Source of the DNA: Thalassiosira profunda
Taxonomy: Eukaryota > Bacillariophyta > Thalassiosirophyceae > Thalassiosirales > Thalassiosiraceae
Direction: 5' to 3'
Assembly: GCA_036939355.1 (NCBI GenBank)
Contig: JALLAP010000981.1
Span: 1-12,189 of the forward strand
Length of the DNA: 12,189 nt
Part shown: positions 1-6,857 of the stretch, in pieces
Numbering within the stretch: position 1 is the stretch's first letter
How the letters are laid out: the number at the start of each line of letters is the position of its first letter
The notes under the pieces: generated by a model
Told to the model about the DNA's origin: nothing
The model's database searches: none
The model's input: the letters and a program-made list of their open reading frames with translations, nothing else
Made by a program: the position numbers and the translations under genes

Positions 1-13
1 GGCTGGGCAAAAA

Positions 14-38
14 AATTAGACCACCCCCTGGTCTAATT
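14..38. repeat. Perfect inverted repeat, 10-bp arms, 5-nt spacer
   Basis: The arms AATTAGACCA (14-23) and TGGTCTAATT (29-38) are exact reverse complements around a CCCCC spacer. It follows a run of A. As RNA it would form a stable short hairpin. It may belong to the 3' region of a gene lying to the left, but the window edge prevents a decision. Confidence 0.7.
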
Positions 39-179
39 CCCCCTACTCCACTGTATTATTTGTGGACTGTGTGGATTGTGGTTTTGGTTGTGTGTGGAAG
101 TCGAAGTGGGGACGACCAAATCTTGTGGTCGTGCGCCTCGCTCTTCCCCTCCATGCTTCATCCGTACTTTACCAAGCGG

Positions 180-199
180 CAGCTGCAACCTTGCAGCTG
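180..199. repeat. Near-palindrome with two CAGCTG E-box cores
   Basis: CAGCTGCAA (180-188) and TTGCAGCTG (191-199) are exact reverse complements separated by CC. Each arm contains the self-complementary hexamer CAGCTG, an E-box-type core. Its position about 190 bp upstream of the cotransporter ATG would suit a promoter element. That role is inference. Confidence 0.6.
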
Positions 200-331
200 T
201 GTGTGGCGGACCCACGCATATCAGAAGAAGCTCTGCCTTTGATTCCCTCAGGTTGGAAACTCCGACTATGACCCGACCTCGCTCATTCATTCACCAGCCT
301 CCCCGCGCCCAGACAGTGGCACATCGCCGCT

Positions 332-351
332 CTAGCACCGGGCGGTGCTAG
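332..351 (+). repeat. Possible 5' UTR hairpin upstream of the cotransporter start
   Basis: CTAGCACC (332-339) and GGTGCTAG (344-351) are exact reverse complements around GGGC, giving an 8-bp GC-rich stem with a tetraloop. It ends 36 nt before the chosen ATG at 388, so it would lie in the 5' UTR if transcription starts upstream. It could affect scanning ribosomes or be a protein-binding dyad in DNA. No function is shown. Confidence 0.55.
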
Positions 352-387
352 CTGGATCCATTGTCGCGGGTCGGGCAGCTTCAGCAA

Positions 388-3300
388 ATGAAGGCGCTGC
401 CAACGGTGGTGGCGACGCCCACCCCGCCCTCGCCGCCCGAGGAGCGTCTGCTGGATACATTGCACGGCGTCTACTTCCCCTGCCTCCAATCCATCCTCGG
501 AGTCCTCCTCTTCCTCCGCCTGACCCACATCACCTCCCAGGCGGGATGCCTCTTTACGACTCTCTTGATATTGATGAGCGCGGCCTCCACCCTCTTCACG
601 TGGTCGTCCCTCTCGGCGATTGTGACCAATGGGCAAATCCAGGGATCGAGCGGGCCCTACTACATCATTTCCCGCACGCTCGGCGCGGATATCGGCTGCT
701 CCCTCAGCATTCTGTACTACGTCGGGAACTGCCTCAGCTGCAGCATGTTCACCTTGGGAGCCGCCGAGGCCGTACAGCATTCGATTCGGGCCTACTACGC
801 GCGGTGGGGGTACGGGTTCGCCGGACATCTCTTCCAGTGGGACGTGCAGGTGCTGGCCATCGTATTGGTGGTGAGCATGGCGGGGTGCGTCCATGTGGGG
901 ACGAAGTACGTCACGCTCTTCTCGAATGCGTTCCTGTGCGTGACGCTCACGAGCATTCTGTGCATGTGCGTGGGATGCGCCCTCTTTGCAATGGGGTTGG
1001 ACGAGGGCAATTTGCAACCGTACGATCGATCCTACGCGGAGAGCGTGTGGCCGCGGTACGAGCCCGATCCGTATACCGGGATCACTCCCAACTTCTTCTC
1101 GTGCCTGGCCCTCATCTATCCGTGCGTCACGGGGATGCTATCGGGCATGTCAAAGAGCTTGCAATTGAAGAACCCATCCAGAAGCATTCCGAAGGGTACA
1201 TTTTGGGCAATCGTCTCCAGTACCCTCGTCTACCTGACGGTGTGCTGGCTGTTTGGCCTTACGATATCGAATCGAACCCTGAAGGTAGACAAGTTTGTGA
1301 CCGCCTCGATATCGTTTCCGCATGAACTGATAGTGCGAATCGGAGTGGTCATCTCGGCCCTCGGCCTCATCTTGGGATGCATGTCAACGGCTCCCAATCT
1401 GATTGCAGCGATGGCGTCCGACGAGGTGCTCCCTTTTCTTGGATTTCTGCGGCCAAACGGCGATGTGCCCATCAAAGCCCTGTGGCTCACGGCGCTTCTT
1501 GTGGCACTGCCTACGTTGGCCGGCAACCTTGACCGAGTGAGCCCCTACGCCACAATTTTCTACTTGCTCATGTACGGGGGCCTGAATTGTGCGACGTGCG
1601 TATCGGGCTATGTGAGACCGCCGGGCTTTCGTCCCACCTTCCGATATTTTCATTGGAGCGTCAGCTTCGCTGGTTTCGTTTGGTGCCTAGGCCTCTCCTT
1701 CTGCATTGACTGGGTGGGTTCATTCGTATCGTTGCTGGTGCTGCTGCTCATGCACGGATTCATAAAGAAAGCGAGGCGATTGCACAAGTCTGGCATGAAG
1801 TGGGGTACGCTCGGCAATGCCGTCCGATACAACATTGTGACGTCGGCTCTGAACAGCCTCGCAAAATCAGCGGCAGCGTCTTCGATACCAACAGAGGTGA
1901 CACTCTCCATGTCTGAACAGGGTATCCAATTGAAAGAAACGGATCACTCGCTGAGTGGTAGTGATTTGAACGACTGCCCAGAGAGCAAAGACGAATGGAT
2001 GCGCTTCCAATCGAACGATTTTCACGCGAAGAATTGGCGCCCTCAACTCTTGACACTCGTTGACGTGGACTACGAAGGCACGCCAACTAATTTGCACCTG
2101 ATGAGTTTAGCAGCTCAACTGGGCCAAAGCGGGAAGGGAATCAACGTCGTGGTCTCCATCATTGACCGATCGCAGGCGGCCAAAGCGGCGTCGGTGGCCT
2201 CTGCCATTGACACTATATGCGCTGAAGCAAACGCGCCATCAGACGGCACTTCGGTCACGTCAGATATGACGGGACCTTCCGACGTTGCACAACCGCAGAG
2301 TCTTCCGTCTGATCGCTGGCGCAACGAAGAGGATCGAAATCCAATTAAGAGTGGAATCGATCACCAAGACAGCATCAGACTTATCCAACGCTCAAAAGCG
2401 CTGTTGATGCTCCAGATGAAGAAAGAAGCAATGGATGGGTTTGCAGAGGTGTCAACCACGGATGCGAAATGGTTCGAAGCAGCGTGGTCGGCTGTCATCC
2501 ACACGGGACTTGGCCCGTTGAGCCCCAATACCATCCTTCTGTCTCTTCCTTCGTTCTTGGCATTTTCGAACTGGGACAAGAACAACGCTGTGCGAAAGGA
2601 GAGGTCTCTCGCATATGAATCGGATGTGCACAGAGCCGAAGAGTATCTCCGTACGATCAATGGGATATTGAACCTTGGCAGAGCCGTGATCCTCTTCAAA
2701 GGTTGCCACACTTATCCCAATAACAGAGCCATCATCCCTGAACGAGGCACAATTGACATCTGGTGGATCGTTCACGATGGAGGGTTGCTCCTGTTGCTTC
2801 CCTTTTTGCTGAGTAAGCATCCGGTGTGGGCTGGCGTGAACGATGAAGATGGGCTGAAGAAGAGCGAACGCCGACGCCGGCTGAGACTCGGGGGCACGCT
2901 CCGCTTGTTTGCAGTGACCACCAAACGCGAGGAAAGTCCACAGAAGCTTCACGATGCGGTGGTCGAACACCTAGAACGAGTCAGGATACAGGCCGAAGTC
3001 ACCGTGGTGGATTGCTTGGCAAAAACTAACGTCGCTGACTACATGAGAGATGGCGAGGCTGTTGAGAACGCGTCGAGTCTGGACACCAGCTGGAAGAGTG
3101 CTGATACCACGGCGTCGAAGCTACAGCAGAAAATGAGACTTCACCCTGCCAATCCTGTTGCATCATTGCAGAAGAATGGGTGGAGCACGCACAACATGAC
3201 GCTGGGAGAGGTATTTGCCGCCGATGATCGTGCATTGTCAACTGTGCCAGAAGAATCGGAAAGCACGTCCTCGGCATCGCTTCAAAGTGACAAGACGGCA

Positions 3301-3489
3301 TCCTTGCTGAACGAGGCGATGCGGAGGCATAGCGGCGATGCGAATTTGGTCGTTACGAACCTGCCATTCATCCGCAAAGACCAATGCGCACAGCAGTACT
3401 TTCAATTCATCGACAAAGCGTGCGACGGACTAGAGAACGTCATGCTCGTCCGCGGATCGGGCGCGGAGGTGATAACAGCGTACGCTTGA
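388..3489 (+). CDS. Cation-chloride cotransporter, KCC-like (SLC12 family)
   Basis: A 1033-aa intronless membrane protein predicted to move K+ (or another cation) with Cl- across a membrane. A short N-terminus of about 25 residues precedes TM1, which carries the family motif PCLQSILGVLLFLRL (residues 31-45). TM2 is followed by SSGPYYIISRTLG. TM6 has YPCVTGML (244-251) followed by LKNPSRSIPKGT, and TM8 ends STAPNLIAAMASDEVLPFL. FRYFHWSVSFAGF marks the TM11-12 region. The large cytosolic domain has the KCC hallmarks NWRPQLLTLVDVD, TIDIWWIVHDGGLLLLLPFL and the C-terminus NVMLVRGSGAEVITAYA, so the 3' end is complete. TM8 has Gly-Leu where Na+-coupled members have Ser-Ser, which favours the KCC branch. 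The long glycosylated TM5-TM6 loop of animal KCCs is replaced by about 35 residues. Two K+-site positions differ (Ser35, Phe121). The frame is open from 352, but ATG at 388 is the first methionine; upstream TTG is not a plausible start. The family call is strong; the ion specificity is not established. Confidence 0.93.
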   Translation: MKALPTVVATPTPPSPPEERLLDTLHGVYFPCLQSILGVLLFLRLTHITSQAGCLFTTLLILMSAASTLFTWSSLSAIVTNGQIQGSSGPYYIISRTLGADIGCSLSILYYVGNCLSCSMFTLGAAEAVQHSIRAYYARWGYGFAGHLFQWDVQVLAIVLVVSMAGCVHVGTKYVTLFSNAFLCVTLTSILCMCVGCALFAMGLDEGNLQPYDRSYAESVWPRYEPDPYTGITPNFFSCLALIYPCVTGMLSGMSKSLQLKNPSRSIPKGTFWAIVSSTLVYLTVCWLFGLTISNRTLKVDKFVTASISFPHELIVRIGVVISALGLILGCMSTAPNLIAAMASDEVLPFLGFLRPNGDVPIKALWLTALLVALPTLAGNLDRVSPYATIFYLLMYGGLNCATCVSGYVRPPGFRPTFRYFHWSVSFAGFVWCLGLSFCIDWVGSFVSLLVLLLMHGFIKKARRLHKSGMKWGTLGNAVRYNIVTSALNSLAKSAAASSIPTEVTLSMSEQGIQLKETDHSLSGSDLNDCPESKDEWMRFQSNDFHAKNWRPQLLTLVDVDYEGTPTNLHLMSLAAQLGQSGKGINVVVSIIDRSQAAKAASVASAIDTICAEANAPSDGTSVTSDMTGPSDVAQPQSLPSDRWRNEEDRNPIKSGIDHQDSIRLIQRSKALLMLQMKKEAMDGFAEVSTTDAKWFEAAWSAVIHTGLGPLSPNTILLSLPSFLAFSNWDKNNAVRKERSLAYESDVHRAEEYLRTINGILNLGRAVILFKGCHTYPNNRAIIPERGTIDIWWIVHDGGLLLLLPFLLSKHPVWAGVNDEDGLKKSERRRRLRLGGTLRLFAVTTKREESPQKLHDAVVEHLERVRIQAEVTVVDCLAKTNVADYMRDGEAVENASSLDTSWKSADTTASKLQQKMRLHPANPVASLQKNGWSTHNMTLGEVFAADDRALSTVPEESESTSSASLQSDKTASLLNEAMRRHSGDANLVVTNLPFIRKDQCAQQYFQFIDKACDGLENVMLVRGSGAEVITAYA

Positions 3490-3938
3490 GCATTGTGAGA
3501 GTTGCAAATGAAAGGTACTATCAGCAATCCAAGATACCAAGCCCTATGCGCACTTGAGGGCACAATCGAAATGAGCCCTCCTTTGTTCTCCAAACCCTTC
3601 TCGCTCGCCCGCCCAGGCGGTCTTGTAAAAGTAGATCGTCTACGTACCATTGTACTAGTTCCGACGTTCATTTGGCGGAAATCGACCCCCAGCTCGCTCC
3701 TTCATCACAAACTCCCAACCTGCTGCCGATGGCGTCCGATGCACCCTCCCCACCTCCACACAACCCGCTCTGCCTCGGCCAGCTCATAACTCATTCACCG
3801 CTGCGCAGAGCGAGGCGCGCAGTAGTAGGTGTGGAGCCGACGAGTGCTGCTCCTGAGCTGTCGTCTGGGTTTATGCGCTGCAGCAGTGGATACCCCCACC
3901 ACTGATACGATACATCTTATTTCCTGCCGTCTGCGGCG
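3490..3938. other. Intergenic region between cotransporter and amine oxidase genes
   Basis: About 450 bp that should hold the 3' UTR of the cotransporter and the promoter and 5' UTR of the amine oxidase, both read rightward. A 90-codon open frame at 3508-3789 has no recognisable features and a shuffled-looking composition, so I do not call it. I see no clear TATA box, long repeat or RNA gene. Just before the next ATG the sequence is GCGGCG, a reasonable initiation context. Confidence 0.6.
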
Positions 3939-5799
3939 ATGGCCCGCCGCGCCGCATCCAGAGTTGCAGAGATCGTTGCGATCGTCATCCTCGCGCTCCT
4001 TCTCCCAGCGCTGGCGGCGGAGAACGCGACGACTCCAACATACAGCCCCACATCGTTCTTCACGTACCACCCGACGGTCGACTACGATGACCCCTCTCGG
4101 AGCGATGCATACGAATCAACATACCCGGAATACGACGCGGTCATCGTGGGCGCCGGCTGGGCGGGCATCAGAGCAGCCAAGACGCTGCTCGATCAGGGCA
4201 TAGAATCGATCCTTGTCCTGGAAGCTAACAGCTATATCGGTGGAAGATCCAAAACGGTCAACGCAGACGGATCCATCAACGTGCCCAATCCCAGCAATGT
4301 CTCGCACGCCCCAATCGACTTGGGATCGGAATGGTTATACACGGAAAACAACGACATGGAAGATGAACTGAGAGACGGCGGCTTCTTAGAGGGGATAGAT
4401 TTGGAGGACGTCGCTCATTTTCTTGCGATCGATGACTCTCTCTTCTATTTGCAAGAAGAGGATGAAGAGGGCACCGTGAGCACGAGATTGTTGAGTGATA
4501 CGGAAACGAATCTTCTTCACGGCAGGGTATGGGACCGATTCTTGGCGTTTCGAGAGGAATTGTTGGAGAACGGACGCGACCAAAGCTATTTCAGTGCGGT
4601 GCAAAAGTTTGTCGAAAGGAAGAACCTGAACGACCCGGTGGACCTGCAGTATCTCAACCTGTTGCTTGATCTCGGTGAGTTACCACTCCGTTGGGCCAGT
4701 TGTTTGCTGATAGGTCTCACATCTCACGCTATGGGTGTGCTCAGGCGAAATTGACTACCCCGGAAAGAGTGACGAAATCTCGCTCGCCGAACATGTGTGG
4801 CTTACCGGTGCGGATGAACTTGATCCGAAGCGTTACATGAGTGTGCCGGGTGTCGGATATGGAAACGTCGCTGCACGATATGCGCTGCCATTTTCCTCCA
4901 AGATGAAGCTTGGCGCCAAAGTTACGGACATCGACTCACAAACAGGGGAGATTGTTGTATCCTTTACAGAGAACGGAACGTCACAACAGATCACCACAAA
5001 GACAGTACTCGTGACAGCCTCTCTCGGAGTGTTGAAAGCCGGATTGATCCGATTCGCACCGTCCCTCCCAGAGTGGAAGCTGGAAGCAATCGAACGCACT
5101 GGATTTGGGACGATGAACAAGGCGGCGTTGCAGTGGGACGACCAAAACGCAGTGGTGTGGCCAGCGGATGAGTGGATGGAGCTCATCACACCGGACGATG
5201 CAAGCTCAGGGCAATGGACGACTGTATTCAACCCAACACAACGAAAGGGCATTCCTACGTTGGTCGCATGGATTGGCGGCCCGGACGCCCAGGCAATGGA
5301 ATTGCAATCCGATGACGAGGTGTTGGATGATGTGATGATGAACCTTCGAGCAATGTATCCGACCATCACTGACCCCAATCGAGTCATCGTCACTCGTTGG
5401 GGACAGGAGGAGACGATTCTTGGCACGTACTCATTCTGCAGACCCAATGAAGACTTCGGCTATGACAGCAGCCTGCTCAGAACACGGGTCGGGAATGTCT
5501 TCTTTGCGGGCGAACACACTGCCGGCAGCGAGTGGTTCGGATCCACCGTCGGAGCTTGGCAGTCGGGAGAGGAGGCGGCTTACGCAATGGGCGAGGAGAT
5601 TGCCAAGTTTCCTGATGGTGACCGAGCACCGTCAAATATGCCTTCGTCAGAAGCATCAAGCTCGTCAGAGCCGCCGAGTCCTCTTTCGCCTCCTCCCCCT
5701 TCAGCAGCTGATAGTATTGCTGCAGCGTCGTCCGCCGAACCATCAACTCTGGCCCGGTTGTCGTGCCTTGGTATGGCGTTTGGCGCCCTACTGATGTGA
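3939..5799 (+). CDS. Secreted FAD-dependent amine (polyamine-type) oxidase, possibly GPI-anchored
   Basis: Two exons, 3939-4674 and 4745-5799, join in phase 1 to give 596 aa, usual for the family. The enzyme would oxidise amines such as polyamines with O2, releasing H2O2 and an aldehyde. A signal peptide (AIVILALLLPALAAE near residues 12-28) leads to a Rossmann FAD motif, VIVGAGWAGIRAAKTL, with Gly71, Gly73 and Gly76. LVLEANSYIGGRSKT and PIDLGSEWLY (the family's DLGxxW element) follow. MNKAAL carries Lys371, aligned with the flavin-near lysine of LSD1 and polyamine oxidases. The C-terminal flavin motif is NVFFAGEHTAGSEWFGST then GAWQSGEEAA. N-X-S/T sites (NAT, NVS, NGT) fit a secretory route. 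After about residue 540 comes a Ser/Pro-rich tail ending in the hydrophobic LARLSCLGMAFGALLM, resembling a GPI-attachment signal. The substrate cannot be read from sequence. ATG 3939 was chosen because it starts directly at the signal peptide. Confidence 0.92.
4675..4744 (+). other. 70-nt GT-AG intron in the amine oxidase gene
   Basis: The donor is CTCG|GTGAGT, a near-ideal consensus; the acceptor is GTGTGCTCAG|GCG. Removing it joins LLLDLG to EIDYPGKSDE in phase 1 and fuses two frames that both match the amine oxidase family. Retaining it would run into a stop at 4752-4754. The length is not a multiple of three. Confidence 0.93.
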
Positions 5800-5960
5800 A
5801 GAAAGTAAACCACTGTCTAAAGTACTCTCCCAACATCGTATTCTGTTTTCAACAGGCACACTGCACCAGCTTTACACTACTGAAATCTTAGATCTTTCAT
5901 GCTCTGAAGTACCTGCATCTCTCTTTACCCCCTCCTCATTTGCACCCGGTGTTTTCGCTA
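5800..5960. other. Convergent 3' intergenic spacer
   Basis: A spacer of 161 bp between the stop codon of the rightward amine oxidase and the stop codon (TAG on the minus strand, 5963-5961) of the leftward helical protein. Both 3' UTRs must lie or overlap here. I see no canonical AATAAA and no strong hairpin. Confidence 0.6.
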
Positions 5961-6599
5961 CTACTGAAAAGGCATACTGAGCAAGCTTTGCATTGCTTGT
6001 AACCACGATGCATCCCCTGCCGCCGCAGCCCCACACAGAGCAGCCGATGAACATTTGGACATGGCCGCTCGCACCTCGCTCTTGTCCTCTTGCGAGTACT
6101 CAATCCCCCCCTGCATTGCCAGCTGGTTCAGCAACGAGTTCTGATCGAAGAGCATTCGTGCGAGCTTGGCCTGGCACATGTAGACCCTCGAGGGATCTTC
6201 TGCTTTCATCACTTCGATTGTATCATAGGCTTTGGACACGGCCTGCTCCATCAAATCAGCTTTCTCCCTGGGGGCCTTATCGTCTGAATACATCGCCACG
6301 GATGACATAGAAAAGGGAATCTGCATCAAAGATGCAAGATAAATGTCCATATCGCCAACCTTCTTGCTGGAGTCCCTGCACAGCTCGAATTGCTCGACAG
6401 CCTCGCTGTACTTCAGCAGTTTCATGCAACAGAACCCCAGCATAGAATGCACGATGTGCGGCGACTCCTCCCGTTGCTTGAATATTTTCGCCCGCCTAAA
6501 CAAGATCTCAATGCCTGTCAGCAGTTTGTGCACCTCCTTGACCACTTCATCGTTGGCTCCCTGCCTGTTTCTCATGCAGCCCTCCGCGAATGGCACCCA
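5961..6599 (-). CDS. TPR-like helical protein, 3' coding exon (5' end unresolved)
   Basis: An open frame on the minus strand running to a TAG stop. From its first ATG (6575) it encodes 204 aa. I do not recognise the family. The sequence is almost entirely predicted helix, with a TPR-like repeat around HSMLGFCCMKLLKYSEAVEQ followed by further amphipathic helices and an Ala/Ser-rich C-terminus ending SLLSMPFQ. The frame is open up to 6599. Directly upstream (minus strand) is a pyrimidine-rich tract of about 30 nt ending in CCTTAG at 6605-6600, so this looks like an internal or last exon rather than a complete gene. One possible 5' exon is 6768-6679 (30 codons from an ATG) with a GTATAA donor at 6678, a 79-nt intron in correct phase; the donor is weak. 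It could instead be a distal exon of the larger MYND gene on the same strand. Real coding is likely; the model is uncertain. Confidence 0.6.
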   Translation of the reverse strand, partial: WVPFAEGCMRNRQGANDEVVKEVHKLLTGIEILFRRAKIFKQREESPHIVHSMLGFCCMKLLKYSEAVEQFELCRDSSKKVGDMDIYLASLMQIPFSMSSVAMYSDDKAPREKADLMEQAVSKAYDTIEVMKAEDPSRVYMCQAKLARMLFDQNSLLNQLAMQGGIEYSQEDKSEVRAAMSKCSSAALCGAAAAGDASWLQAMQSLLSMPFQ

Positions 6600-6857
6600 C
6601 TAAGGAATGTATCATGGGGGGAGAGTGGGAGGAGATTCGCAAGAGAGCTCGTGTGACACATAGACTAATGTGTTATACTCCCAAGCTGCATGGCCGCGTT
6701 CGTCCCACGGCCATGCAGTCCCCCAAATAAAGCCAGCGCCGTCCAACAACACTGACCAGCCCCAACATTCAGCTTGAGTTGCGATCCTATCGCCGCTTGA
6801 CTTTCTCCAACCCTCCACCGTCCTACACCGTGGTGACCTCCTGTTGTAACGCTCTTC
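6600..6857. other. Spacer between two leftward genes
   Basis: This region of 258 bp separates the end of the large MYND protein (6858) from the helical exon (6599). It contains a perfect hairpin (6686-6718) and, on the minus strand, a polypyrimidine tract with an AG that looks like a splice acceptor. Short open frames on the minus strand (for example 6818-6612) could hide a small exon, but none is convincing. Confidence 0.5.
6686..6718. repeat. Perfect 11-bp-arm inverted repeat with 11-nt loop
   Basis: CTGCATGGCCG (6686-6696) and CGGCCATGCAG (6708-6718) are exact reverse complements around an 11-nt spacer. As RNA this is a strong GC-rich stem. It sits between two minus-strand coding units, so it could lie in the 3' UTR of the MYND gene, the 5' UTR of the next gene, or an intron. 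No function is shown. Confidence 0.75.

Larger units (their letters stand above)
1..387. other. Upstream non-coding region of the cotransporter gene
   Basis: I find no convincing gene here. Open frames on both strands are short and have low-complexity or basic composition without recognisable domains. The stretch presumably holds the promoter and 5' UTR of the cotransporter that starts at 388, and perhaps the 3' end of a gene to the left. Three perfect inverted repeats stand out at 14-38, 180-199 and 332-351 and are listed separately. An in-frame stop (TAG) at 349-351 limits how far upstream the cotransporter frame could extend without splicing. Confidence 0.6.

Noticed and set aside
361..387. 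Extension of the cotransporter to a TTG start at 361
   Set aside because: A nuclear eukaryotic gene is expected to start at ATG; the first in-frame ATG is 388, and a stop lies at 349-351.
345..1325. Long open frame on the plus strand and another on the minus strand (283-1017) overlapping the cotransporter
   Set aside because: Both are Arg/His/Pro-rich shadow translations of a clear SLC12 gene and show no domain features.
3508..3789. Open frame between the cotransporter and the amine oxidase
   Set aside because: No recognisable motif, low-complexity composition, and a position expected for a 3' UTR and promoter.
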